Of a DNA stretch of 10,455 nt, positions 1 through 7,659 are shown piece by piece. Position 1 is the first letter of the stretch. Each line of letters begins with the position of its first letter. Both the position numbers and the translations under genes were made by a program. Origin of the DNA: an uncultured Ruminococcus sp. (GTDB lineage Bacteria; Bacillota; Clostridia; Oscillospirales; Ruminococcaceae); assembly GCA_947174965.1 (NCBI GenBank), contig CAMWKY010000052.1, positions 1-10,455 on the forward strand. Reading direction: 5' to 3'. Below the pieces are notes generated by a model, which worked only from the letters and a program-made list of their open reading frames with translations, did not search any database and had not been told where the DNA came from.

Positions 1-22
1 ATTCATATTTTATCAACAAAAA

Positions 23-33
23 TATGTTACAAT
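23..33 (+). promoter_or_regulatory. Probable promoter (extended -10) for the regulator-ftsEX block
   Basis: The string TATGTTACAAT places a TACAAT hexamer at 28-33 behind an extended TGT. It differs by one base from the TATGTTATAAT used by the two stronger promoters later in this window. No good -35 is visible at 17 bases, where the sequence is ATATTT, and the window edge cuts off anything further upstream. About 65 bases separate it from the first start codon. An extended -10 can compensate for a poor -35, so it is plausible but unproven. Confidence 0.45.
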
Positions 34-101
34 TTGTAATAAGTTAAGCGGTTCTCTGAAAACTGTCAAAATATTTTTATGTAAGAAAGGGATTTATACT
101 T

Positions 102-1187
102 ATGTCCAACAGATTATTTCAGGGTTTAGTCCATCAGATGAGAGATACTATCGACGCTACAATCGGTGTAGTTGACGAAACAGCTACTATAATTGCTTGT
201 AGCGACCTCACAAAAGTAGGAACAACAAACGAATTTGTTTCACTTGATTTAAGTGATTCACATGATATTTTTATCCGTGATGGCTACACGTACAAGCCTT
301 TCGGCTCACGTGTAAAGCCTGATTATGCCGTATTTGTAGAGGGTGTTGATGATTCTGCTGCAAAATATGCAAGTATTCTTTCAATCACTCTTTCAAATAT
401 CAAGCAGTATTATGACGAAAAGTACGACCGCAACAATTTTATCAAGAATGTTATTCTTGACAACGTTCTGCCGGGTGATATTGTTATAAAGGCTCGTGAA
501 CTTCATTTCAATGCAGAAATAAGTCGTGCTGTATTTCTTGTAAGAATTGTATCTGCAAATGATATTTCCGCTTATGATGTTATTCAGAACTTATTCCCCG
601 ATAAAAACAAGGATTTTGTTTTCAATATCACAGAAACAGACATTGTGCTTGTCAAGGAACTCAAAAGCACAGTTGATTCAAAAGACCTTGAAAAGCTTGC
701 ACGTTCTATTGCTGATACTCTTTCAAGTGAATTTTACACAAGAGTTAATGTCGGCATAGGAACAGCAGTTATAGGCGTAAAAGACCTTGCACGTTCATTC
801 AAAGAGGCTCAAATGGCTCTTGAAGTCGGCAAAGTTTTCGATACGGACAAGGTTATCGTAAGCTACGAAAATCTCGGCATTGCACGTCTTATCTATCATC
901 TTCCGACAATTCTTTGTGAAACATTTTTACATGAAGTTTTCAAAGTAGGAAGTATTGATTCACTCGACCACGAAACATTATTCACGATTCAGAAATTCTT
1001 TGAAAACAACCTTAATGTTTCAGAAACATCAAGAAAACTCTTTGTACACAGAAATACACTTGTATACAGACTTGAAAAGATAAAGAAACTGACAGGACTT
1101 GACCTGCGTGAATTTGACCATGCTATCATCTTCAAAATTGCACTTATGGTTAAGAAATATCTGTCTGCAAATCCGGTTAAGTTCTGA
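102..1187 (+). CDS. PucR/CdaR-family helix-turn-helix transcriptional regulator
   Basis: This is a 361-residue protein, probably a cytoplasmic DNA-binding regulator. The C-terminal part, about residues 297-351, matches the PucR-type HTH: an NVSETSRKLFVHRNTLVYRL core, then KIKKLTGLDL and a helix ending in the FKIALMV region. The middle, about 135-260, resembles the degenerate GGDEF-like domain common in CdaR/PucR proteins, with a VNVGIGTAVIGVKDLARSF segment. The first 100 or so residues look like a PAS/GAF-like sensor (IGVVDETATIIACSD) rather than a recognisable sugar-diacid domain, so the ligand is unknown. The ATG is preceded by AAGAAAGGGA at 83-92, nine bases upstream. It lies 48 bases before ftsE on the same strand, with only a weak hairpin between, so it may be co-transcribed with ftsEX; control of ftsEX by it is inference. 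It has full family length and no frameshift. Family confidence is high; function is unknown. Confidence 0.87.
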   Translation: MSNRLFQGLVHQMRDTIDATIGVVDETATIIACSDLTKVGTTNEFVSLDLSDSHDIFIRDGYTYKPFGSRVKPDYAVFVEGVDDSAAKYASILSITLSNIKQYYDEKYDRNNFIKNVILDNVLPGDIVIKARELHFNAEISRAVFLVRIVSANDISAYDVIQNLFPDKNKDFVFNITETDIVLVKELKSTVDSKDLEKLARSIADTLSSEFYTRVNVGIGTAVIGVKDLARSFKEAQMALEVGKVFDTDKVIVSYENLGIARLIYHLPTILCETFLHEVFKVGSIDSLDHETLFTIQKFFENNLNVSETSRKLFVHRNTLVYRLEKIKKLTGLDLREFDHAIIFKIALMVKKYLSANPVKF

Positions 1188-1190
1188 TAA

Positions 1191-1211
1191 AAACAGGCTG
1201 TATGCCTGTTT
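1191..1211 (+). other. Perfect 8-bp hairpin between regulator and ftsE
   Basis: AAACAGGC at 1191-1198 pairs exactly with GCCTGTTT at 1204-1211 around the five-base loop TGTAT. It starts three bases after the regulator stop codon. Only three T residues end the stem and the next bases are CAGAACG, so it lacks the U-tract of a good intrinsic terminator. It may be a weak, leaky terminator that lowers ftsE transcription, or an RNA-stability or processing element. The pairing is visible; the role is inference. Confidence 0.5.
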
Positions 1212-1235
1212 CAGAACGAAAGGAAGGTGTAAATT

Positions 1236-2084
1236 TTGGTTGAACTTCAGAACGTGTCTGTTACATATTCAAGCGGTGTAGACGCTCTGAATAATGTAAG
1301 CCTGAAAATCAATGACGGCGACTTTGCCTTTGTTGTAGGTTCATCAGGTGCGGGAAAGAGTACCATGATTAAACTTTTGCTTAAAGAAATAGATGCAACA
1401 AGTGGTGTCGTTAAAGTAAACGGCTACAACCTCAACAAACTCAAAAAAAGAAAAATTCCTGAATTTCGCCGAACTCTCGGCTTTGTATTTCAGGATTTCC
1501 GTCTTATACCGTCAATGACAGTATACGAAAATATAGCTTTTGTACTGCGTGTACTTGATGCACCGCAGAAATACATAAGAAAAAGAGTACCTTATGTTAT
1601 AAGTCTTGTGGGACTTGAATCAAAGGCAAGTTCATATCCCGAAGAACTTTCGGGCGGTGAGCAACAGCGTGTAGCAATTGCAAGGGCTTTGGTTAATGAC
1701 CCACAGCTTATAATCGCTGATGAGCCTACGGGAAATATCGACCCTGAACTTTCATATGAAATTGTTGAACTTCTTAAGCTGATAAACGACCAGGGAACAA
1801 CTATTCTCATGGTTACGCATGAACATAGTTTAGTCCGTCATTTTGGTGGACGTATAATCAACATAACAGACGGAGAAGTTTCGTATGATGAAGTTATAAT
1901 GGGTTCAGGAAATGAACTTCTGCCGATAGGAAACGGTTTTGGTGAAATGCCACAATATGAACCGCCTACAGATGAAAGTAGTCCGATATATGATGACCCT
2001 TATATTGATGATATACTGGCATCAATAATGGACTCTGCACCTGCTGAAACGATAGAAATAGATGAAGAAGGTGGTGCAGAATGA
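1236..2084 (+). CDS. ftsE: Cell-division ATP-binding protein FtsE
   Basis: This is the ABC-type ATPase of the FtsEX complex, which works at the inner face of the membrane and drives conformational changes in FtsX to control peptidoglycan hydrolases. All nucleotide-binding motifs are intact: Walker A GSSGAGKS (35-42), Q-loop Q86, signature LSGGEQQR (138-145), Walker B LIIADEP (158-164) with catalytic E163, and H-loop H195. The start is TTG at 1236, supported by AAAGGAAGG at 1219-1227, eight bases upstream, and by the typical VELQNVSVTY opening. Length is 282 residues against about 225-230 for most FtsE. The extra C-terminal 55-60 residues (about 222-282) form a low-complexity tail rich in Asp, Glu and Pro. 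The stop overlaps the ftsX start as ATGA, so translation is coupled. Identification is supported by the ftsX and hydrolase neighbours. Confidence 0.96.
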   Translation: MVELQNVSVTYSSGVDALNNVSLKINDGDFAFVVGSSGAGKSTMIKLLLKEIDATSGVVKVNGYNLNKLKKRKIPEFRRTLGFVFQDFRLIPSMTVYENIAFVLRVLDAPQKYIRKRVPYVISLVGLESKASSYPEELSGGEQQRVAIARALVNDPQLIIADEPTGNIDPELSYEIVELLKLINDQGTTILMVTHEHSLVRHFGGRIINITDGEVSYDEVIMGSGNELLPIGNGFGEMPQYEPPTDESSPIYDDPYIDDILASIMDSAPAETIEIDEEGGAE

Positions 2085-2989
2085 AATTAAGCGGAATAAG
2101 ATACCTTACAAATCAGGGAATTGAAAACATATGGAAAAATAAAATGATGGCTTTTGCAACATTTTGTGTGCTTCTTATTTCACTCCTTCTTGTTGGTTGT
2201 GCAGGATTATTCTATATAAATATGAACTCAATGATTCGTGGACTTGGAAATCAGAACGAAATTGCAGTTTATCTTTCTCCCTCAACCAGTCAGGAGCGTG
2301 TGCAGGAAGTTGAATCACAGCTGAATATGCTTGACAACGTGAACAGCGTTGTATTTATTCCGAAAGAAGAAGCGTTCAGACGTATGCAAAGTCAGATTAC
2401 ACAGCAAGGACAAGAGATTTTTCAATATATTGATGATGCACAGTTTATGCCTGACGGATTCAGCGTTATTGTCATGAACAATGACAAAATCGAAGAAACT
2501 ACGGCATTGATTATGCAGATTGAAAGCGTTGAAAGTGCAAGCTCATATCCGCAGGTTGCGGAGTTTCTCCGTGAACTTAGGAGAGTTGTAACGCTTATTG
2601 CGAGTGCAGTTATAATAGCATTGTCTGCCGTTTCTATGATTATGATTTCAAACACGACAAAAGCAAGCGTTTATGCAAGACGTGAAGAAATTCAGATTAT
2701 GAAATATGTAGGGGCGACAAACACATTTATAAGAACGCCATTTTTTGTGGAAGGCATGGTAACAGGCTTTTTTGCAGGTGCAGGAGCATTTTTTATAACA
2801 TTGGCTGTTTATAACTCTGTTTATGATATTCTTATGGAACAGCGAACACTTATGAACGCATTTGGTGTGGGCAGTATTATCCCATTTGAAAGTATAATAA
2901 ATTATACAGCAGTCACTTACCTTATAATAGGTTCAGTTGTCGGAGCTTTGGGAAGTTCAGTAAGCACACACCGTCATCTTGATGTTTAA
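2081..2989 (+). CDS. ftsX: Cell-division ABC transporter-like permease FtsX
   Basis: This 302-residue membrane protein partners FtsE. It transports nothing known and relays ATP hydrolysis to extracellular hydrolases. The topology is the usual four-helix one: TM1 about 24-47, an extracytoplasmic domain about 48-168 (the part that binds the hydrolase or activator in characterised systems), TM2 about 169-190, TM3 about 221-245 and TM4 about 276-296. The conserved cytoplasmic segment after TM2 is clear: ISNTTKASVYARREEIQIMK and then YVGATNTFIRTPFFVEG. The N-terminal cytoplasmic stretch, with GIENIWKNKMMAFAT before TM1, is also typical. The ATG lies in the ATGA overlap with the ftsE stop, with a GAAGGTGG ribosome site about seven bases upstream. 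A Cys at residue 40 lies within TM1. No defect is seen. Confidence 0.95.
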   Translation: MKLSGIRYLTNQGIENIWKNKMMAFATFCVLLISLLLVGCAGLFYINMNSMIRGLGNQNEIAVYLSPSTSQERVQEVESQLNMLDNVNSVVFIPKEEAFRRMQSQITQQGQEIFQYIDDAQFMPDGFSVIVMNNDKIEETTALIMQIESVESASSYPQVAEFLRELRRVVTLIASAVIIALSAVSMIMISNTTKASVYARREEIQIMKYVGATNTFIRTPFFVEGMVTGFFAGAGAFFITLAVYNSVYDILMEQRTLMNAFGVGSIIPFESIINYTAVTYLIIGSVVGALGSSVSTHRHLDV

Positions 2990-3013
2990 TGCCGAAAGGA
3001 GTAAATTTTTCCA

Positions 3014-4570
3014 ATGTACAAGTTAAGAATTGCAAAAAAAATCCTCACATTTCTGACCTGTTCAGTTATGTCAATGGGTTTGATTGCACTATATCCGATG
3101 TCAACAGACAATAACAATGCCGAAGCTAAAACTATTGCTGAAATTCAGGAGCAGAGAAAAGCAAATCAGGCTAAAATTGAAGAACTTGAATTGCAGATAA
3201 GCGGTCTGGAGGGTGACAAAAATTCCGAACAGCAACAGCAGAACTATCTTAATGAGCAAATTGGCTATATTCAGGAAAATATAACTTTTCTCAATGCCGA
3301 ACTTGAAAGCATAGGAAAAGATATTGAAACAACTGAAACAAATATTCAGAATCTTGATATTGATATTGAAAATCAACAGAAAGCTATTGATGAAAATATC
3401 GAAAAATTCAAACAGCGTTTATGTCTTATGTACATGAACAGAAATGAATCTGCTGCATCTGTTATGCTTGGCACATCAAGTTTTTATGATATGATGTCAA
3501 GAGTGCAGATGATTAACAGTATTGCAGAATATGATGACAAGCTTATTGATGAAATTCTTACTGAAATTCAGACAATGGAGCAGTCAAAAAAAGACCTTGA
3601 AGTTGAAAAAAATAATCTTCAGTTAAAACTTGAAGAACAGGAAAAACGCAAGGAAGATAAAAAATCCGAACTTGCACTTTATGATGAAAAAATGCAGAAA
3701 TCACAGACGGAAATTGAACGTCTTGCAATGGAACAGGCATCACTTGAACTTGACAAGGAAACAATAGAAAAACAAGATGCCGAACTTGAACAGGAAGAAG
3801 CAGATATTCTTGCAGAAATTCAGCGAAAAGCAGAAGAAGCGCAAAAACTCTGGGAAGAAAAACAGCGTAAGAAAAGAGAAGAAGAAGCTGAAAGAAAACG
3901 TCAGGAAGAACTTAAAAAACAACAGGAAGAAGCAGAAAGAAAACGTCAGGAAGAACTCAAAAAACAGCAGGAAGAAGATGAAAGAAAGCGTCAGGAGGAA
4001 CTGAAAAATCAGCAGACAACATCATCTGTCGATGCAGTTCAAACTTCTGCAAATACTACTGTTACAGTTGTTGTTACAACTGTGGCAGAAACAACAACAC
4101 AAGCTCCTGTTACAACAACTGAACCTCCGATTCCGACTGTAAGCGAGAGTGGTTTTGCATGGCCTGCACCGGGATTCAGCTATATATCAAGCTATTTCGG
4201 CTCTCGCTGGGGTACTACTCACAAGGGCATTGACATAGGCGACGCAGGAATCATGGGTGGTTCAGCCGTTGCATCTCAATCAGGAATTGTCATAACTGTA
4301 AATAACTCATGCACACATAACTATGCAAAATCATCAAGTTGTGGTTGCGGAGGCGGATACGGCAACTACGTTGTAATCTCACACGATGGCACATATTCAA
4401 CCCTTTATGGACATCTTACAAGTGCCGCTGTTTCTGTCGGCGACTATGTAGATCAGGGCGATGTTATCGGCTATATGGGCTGTACGGGATTTTCTACAGG
4501 CGCACATCTTCATTTTGAAGTATGGGAAAACGGTGTAAAGCAGAATCCGCTGAATTATGTCAGTCAGTAA
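3014..4570 (+). CDS. Secreted coiled-coil murein hydrolase with M23 endopeptidase domain (EnvC/PcsB-like, probable FtsEX effector)
   Basis: This 518-residue protein is predicted to be exported and to cut peptidoglycan cross-bridges. The signal peptide has basic residues YKLRIAKK, a hydrophobic run to about residue 28, and a likely cleavage site after AEA (36-38). Residues about 39-334 are strongly heptad-like coiled coil rich in Gln, Glu and Lys, with a central break near 134-172 (RLCLMYMNRNESAASVMLG). This matches the PcsB/EnvC/CwlO coiled-coil region that docks on FtsX. A Thr/Pro-rich linker (335-375) precedes an M23 (LytM-like) domain at about 380-515. Zinc ligands are present: H403 and D407 in HKGID, and H498/H500 in HLH, plus YGH (465-467). 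Unlike E. coli EnvC, whose LytM domain is degenerate, this one should be catalytic. An insertion with C433, C443 and C445 before GGGYGNY is unusual. GAAAGGAG at 2994-3001 lies 12 bases before the ATG, slightly long. The gene follows ftsX by 24 bases. The FtsX partnership is inference from context. Confidence 0.92.
   Translation: MYKLRIAKKILTFLTCSVMSMGLIALYPMSTDNNNAEAKTIAEIQEQRKANQAKIEELELQISGLEGDKNSEQQQQNYLNEQIGYIQENITFLNAELESIGKDIETTETNIQNLDIDIENQQKAIDENIEKFKQRLCLMYMNRNESAASVMLGTSSFYDMMSRVQMINSIAEYDDKLIDEILTEIQTMEQSKKDLEVEKNNLQLKLEEQEKRKEDKKSELALYDEKMQKSQTEIERLAMEQASLELDKETIEKQDAELEQEEADILAEIQRKAEEAQKLWEEKQRKKREEEAERKRQEELKKQQEEAERKRQEELKKQQEEDERKRQEELKNQQTTSSVDAVQTSANTTVTVVVTTVAETTTQAPVTTTEPPIPTVSESGFAWPAPGFSYISSYFGSRWGTTHKGIDIGDAGIMGGSAVASQSGIVITVNNSCTHNYAKSSSCGCGGGYGNYVVISHDGTYSTLYGHLTSAAVSVGDYVDQGDVIGYMGCTGFSTGAHLHFEVWENGVKQNPLNYVSQ
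3887..4015 (+). repeat. Three tandem 45-bp in-frame repeats in the coiled coil
   Basis: Copies lie at 3887-3931, 3932-3976 and 3977-4015 (the last truncated to 39 bases). They encode AERKRQEELKKQQEE twice, then DERKRQEELKNQQ. Copies 1 and 2 differ at only three synonymous third positions; copy 3 differs more. This indicates duplication by slippage or unequal recombination, lengthening the charged helix just before the Thr-rich linker. The copy number may vary between strains. Confidence 0.9.
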
Positions 4571-4589
4571 CAAAAAATTAAACTACATA

Positions 4590-4618
4590 GGGCAGATTTA
4601 TTTCTGCCCGATTTTTTT
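4590..4618 (+). terminator. Intrinsic terminator after the M23 hydrolase gene
   Basis: GGGCAGA at 4590-4596 pairs with TCTGCCC at 4603-4609 around the loop TTTATT. GA and seven T residues (4612-4618) follow. It is a canonical rho-independent terminator ending the ftsE-ftsX-hydrolase unit. It lies only 19 bases before the start codon of the S41 protease, so it may also set the level of readthrough into that gene. Confidence 0.9.
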
Positions 4619-4637
4619 CAGAAAGTGATGATAATAT

Positions 4638-5813
4638 ATGAATAAAAAAATAAGTCTCGGACTTGCTTTAAGCCTTATAGCCGTATCTGTTGCAATAACG
4701 TTTATTCTCACATCTTTTTTTTCTTTGCAGAGTTTCAATGAAAAAGTTGTTGATGTAAACGAAAAGGCAAAAAAATATACTGCTTTGCAGTCACTTGATA
4801 ACTATGTCCGTGAAAATTATTTTGGTGAGATTGACGAATCAGTCCTTAATAACGGCATACTGAAAGGATATGTTGCAGGAGTTAACGACAAATATTCACG
4901 TTATCTTACAGAAGAAGAATATCTTACAGAAAAAAATGACAATTCAGGAAATCTTGTGGGATTAGGTCTTACTCTTGCACAGGACGAAAGCGGTTATATC
5001 AGAATATCCGAAATTATAACAAATTCCCCTGCATATGATTTAGGAATACAGAAAGATGATATTATTACTTTTGTGGACGGCATAGACGTTAAAGAAGTAG
5101 GATTCACTGAAGCTGCTGATGCCATGAAAGGTACAGAGGGCTCTGAAATCTCACTTACTATAAGACGTAACGGAAAAGATACAGAGTATAAATTTACACG
5201 CCGTTCAATTGAACTCAAAACAGTTGAAGCGCAGATGATGAGCAACTATATCGGCTATATAAAAATAACAGGATTCAAGCAGAATACTCCAGAACAGTTC
5301 ATGAACGCTCTGGAGGGTCTTACTGTCAATGGCGCAGTGGCTCTTGTTTTTGATTTGCGTGATAATACAGGAGGACTTGTTTCGGCTCTCGAAGAATGTC
5401 TCGACCCGCTTCTGCCCGAAGGTATCATTGCTGTTGCCGATTATAAGGACGGCAGTTCAGAAACGCTTGTTTATTCAGATGCAGAAGAACTCATGCTCCC
5501 TATGGTTGTAATTGTGAATGAAAATACAGCAAGTGCGGCAGAACTTTTTGCGGCTTCTCTCCGTGACTTCAATAAAGCACCTCTGGTTGGAAGTCAGACT
5601 TATGGTAAAGGTGTTATACAGTCAACAACAGAACTTGATGACGGCGGTGCATTGGTGCTTACCGTTGCAGAATACAGGACAGCACTTTCGCAATGTTTCA
5701 ATGGTATCGGCATAACTCCTGATGTGCAGATAGAAAATGATGAAGAAGATGTTGATTCGCAGTTCAATAAAGCTGTTGAAGTTCTTATGGCTATAGCTAC
5801 AGATGAGCAGTAA
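4638..5813 (+). CDS. ctpA: S41-family C-terminal processing peptidase with PDZ domain
   Basis: This 391-residue serine protease is anchored by one N-terminal helix (about 6-29) with its catalytic part outside the membrane. A PDZ domain spans about 105-185 (GLGLTLAQDESGYIRISEI, then SPAYDLGIQKDDIITFVDG). The S41 core follows: YIKITGF (207-213), LVFDLRDNTGG (236-246), the nucleophile S299 in ENTASAAEL, and the general base K324 in TYGKG with Q328 four residues on. The catalytic set is complete. The usual TPSGRSI segment before GIGITPD is replaced by RTALSQCFN, a mild departure. The ATG is preceded by a weak AAGTGAT (4623-4629), and the gene starts directly behind a terminator. It may process envelope proteins, possibly the neighbouring hydrolase; no direct evidence shows the substrate. 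The family is certain; whether it is ctpA or ctpB-like is not. Confidence 0.92.
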   Translation: MNKKISLGLALSLIAVSVAITFILTSFFSLQSFNEKVVDVNEKAKKYTALQSLDNYVRENYFGEIDESVLNNGILKGYVAGVNDKYSRYLTEEEYLTEKNDNSGNLVGLGLTLAQDESGYIRISEIITNSPAYDLGIQKDDIITFVDGIDVKEVGFTEAADAMKGTEGSEISLTIRRNGKDTEYKFTRRSIELKTVEAQMMSNYIGYIKITGFKQNTPEQFMNALEGLTVNGAVALVFDLRDNTGGLVSALEECLDPLLPEGIIAVADYKDGSSETLVYSDAEELMLPMVVIVNENTASAAELFAASLRDFNKAPLVGSQTYGKGVIQSTTELDDGGALVLTVAEYRTALSQCFNGIGITPDVQIENDEEDVDSQFNKAVEVLMAIATDEQ

Positions 5814-5817
5814 TTTG

Positions 5818-5874
5818 GTTAAAATAAAAAAATAAATAAAACATCTTTTCAAATAATGTAAAATATGTTATAAT
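5818..5874 (+). promoter_or_regulatory. Promoter of the phosphohexomutase gene, with A-tract upstream element
   Basis: A perfect TATAAT (5869-5874) follows an extended TGT. A -35-like TTTTCA lies at 5846-5851 (4 of 6 matches to TTGACA) with a 17-base spacer. An A-tract, GTTAAAATAAAAAAATA, at 5818-5834 sits 11 bases upstream of the -35, where an UP element would act. The same 17 bases recur before the rpmE promoter. The transcript would have a leader of about 40 bases ending in AGGAGG at 5907-5912. Confidence 0.75.
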
Positions 5875-5919
5875 TATGTATGTATCTATAGGATATAATT
5901 TTTTTCAGGAGGTTTTTTT

Positions 5920-7632
5920 ATGAGGGAAAAAGAACTTTACAGCCTTTGGCTCGAAAATGCACAGGCAGACCCCGATTTACAGACCGAACTTAAAAGTATT
6001 GAGAATGACGTTGAAGCTATTAAAGATAGATTTTACAGGGATTTGGAATTTGGAACAGGCGGACTTCGTGGCATTATCGGTGCAGGTACTAACCGCATGA
6101 ACATTTACACAGTAAAACGTGCTACACAAGGATTTGCTGATTATCTTAATCAGGAATATGAAAATCCGTCTGTTGCCGTTTCATACGACAGCAGAATCAA
6201 GAGTGATGTTTTTTCAAAAGCAGCTGCTGAAGTTCTCGCAGCAAACGGAATAAAAGTTCATATCTATACAGAACTTATGCCTACACCGTGCCTTTCATTC
6301 GCTGTACGTCAGCTCAACTGTCAGGGCGGTATCATGGTTACAGCAAGTCACAACCCTGCAAAATACAACGGATATAAGGTATACGGTGAGGACGGTTGCC
6401 AGATTACATTGCGTGGAGCAGAGATAATTCTCAACAAAATCAACTCGCTTGACATTTTTAATGATGTAAAGTCGGCTGATTTTGATGAAGAAGTTAAAAA
6501 TGGCAATATCTGCTATATCGGCAATGATGTTATTGAGAAATTCTATGAAAAAGTGCTTGCAGAGGGAATAAATACGGAACTTTGTGCATCAAGCGGACTT
6601 AAAGTGGTTTATACTCCGCTTAACGGTACGGGAAATAAGCCGGTACGTGAAATTCTGAAGCGTATCGGAATAACTGACGTTACAGTTGTAAAAGAGCAGG
6701 AGAATCCAGACGGCAACTTTACAACCTGCCCGTATCCAAATCCTGAAATCCGTGAAGCACTTGAAGTAGGATTAAGATACTGCAATGAAGTCAAGCCCGA
6801 TTTACTTCTTGCAACAGACCCCGACTGCGACCGTGTGGGAATTGCTGTTCCTGACGGTGACGGCTATGCACTTTTCAGCGGAAATGAAGTTGGTGCAATG
6901 CTTCTTGAATACGTTGCAAGTCAGCGTATTGAAAAGGGTACAATGCCAGCAAATCCGATTGCAGTAAAAACTATTGTTACAACTGATATTGTTAATTCAA
7001 TAGGCAAGGAATACGGAGTTGAGATTATTGATGTTCTCACAGGCTTTAAGTTTATTGGTGAACAGATAGGCTTGCTTGAGAAAACAGGTGAGGAAAACCG
7101 CTATATATTCGGATTTGAGGAAAGCTATGGTTATCTCTCTGGCTCTTATGTGCGTGACAAGGACGCTGTAAACGCATCAATGCTTATCTGCGAAATGGCT
7201 GCATACTACCGCACAAAAGGAATTTCTCTCATTCAGGCTCGTAAAAATATGTACAAAAAATACGGTATGTTTTATCAGACTCTCTACAGCTTTACTTTTG
7301 AGGGCGAAAGCGGTATGAAGAAAATGGACTCTATCATGACTTCACTCCGTGAGAATCCGCCGGCAGAAATCGCAGGAATACCTGTTGTCAAGTTTGATGA
7401 CTACAAAGCAAGCACCTCAAAGAACATTGCAAGCGGTGAAGTTACAGAAATCACACTTCCAAAATCAAATGTACTTGCATTTTTCCTTGACGGCGGTTCA
7501 AAGGTAATTGTACGTCCGTCAGGTACAGAGCCGAAAATCAAGACATATATTACAGCTAAACAACCTACAAGTGTTGAAGCTGCGATACTTGAAAAAGCAA
7601 TTCACGATGAATTTTCAAAGAATTTTCAGTAA
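5920..7632 (+). CDS. pgcA: Alpha-phosphoglucomutase / phosphomannomutase (phosphohexomutase)
   Basis: This 570-residue cytoplasmic enzyme moves the phosphate between C1 and C6 of a hexose. It most likely interconverts glucose-6-phosphate and glucose-1-phosphate, feeding UDP-glucose, glycogen and wall-polymer synthesis. All four active-site loops are present: the phosphoserine loop TASHNPAKYNGYK with S143, the Mg-binding loop DPDCDR (D300, D302, D304), the sugar-specificity loop GFEESYG (398-404) and the phosphate-binding loop RPSGTEPK (532-539). The N-terminal FGTGGLRGIIGAGTNRMN (44-61) is typical of the long PgcA-like subgroup of about 570-580 residues. The ATG has an ideal AGGAGG seven bases upstream (spacing 5913-5919) and its own promoter. 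Substrate preference (glucose versus mannose) cannot be read from sequence by eye, and the symbol rests on the length and motifs of the subgroup. Confidence 0.93.
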   Translation: MREKELYSLWLENAQADPDLQTELKSIENDVEAIKDRFYRDLEFGTGGLRGIIGAGTNRMNIYTVKRATQGFADYLNQEYENPSVAVSYDSRIKSDVFSKAAAEVLAANGIKVHIYTELMPTPCLSFAVRQLNCQGGIMVTASHNPAKYNGYKVYGEDGCQITLRGAEIILNKINSLDIFNDVKSADFDEEVKNGNICYIGNDVIEKFYEKVLAEGINTELCASSGLKVVYTPLNGTGNKPVREILKRIGITDVTVVKEQENPDGNFTTCPYPNPEIREALEVGLRYCNEVKPDLLLATDPDCDRVGIAVPDGDGYALFSGNEVGAMLLEYVASQRIEKGTMPANPIAVKTIVTTDIVNSIGKEYGVEIIDVLTGFKFIGEQIGLLEKTGEENRYIFGFEESYGYLSGSYVRDKDAVNASMLICEMAAYYRTKGISLIQARKNMYKKYGMFYQTLYSFTFEGESGMKKMDSIMTSLRENPPAEIAGIPVVKFDDYKASTSKNIASGEVTEITLPKSNVLAFFLDGGSKVIVRPSGTEPKIKTYITAKQPTSVEAAILEKAIHDEFSKNFQ

Positions 7633-7659
7633 AAACTCATGATAAGCAAAGCTACATAA

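Noticed and set aside
3740..3922. Minus-strand frame rich in Phe and Leu within the hydrolase gene
   Set aside because: The Phe-rich translation is simply the complement of Lys/Glu codons (AAA, GAA) in the coiled coil. It is not a membrane protein.
3887..4015. Tandem repeats as a CRISPR array
   Set aside because: The units are directly adjacent without spacers, and are in frame within a coiled-coil gene.
5875..5919. Riboswitch before the phosphohexomutase gene
   Set aside because: The leader is only about 40 bases, AT-rich, and shows no stem of note.
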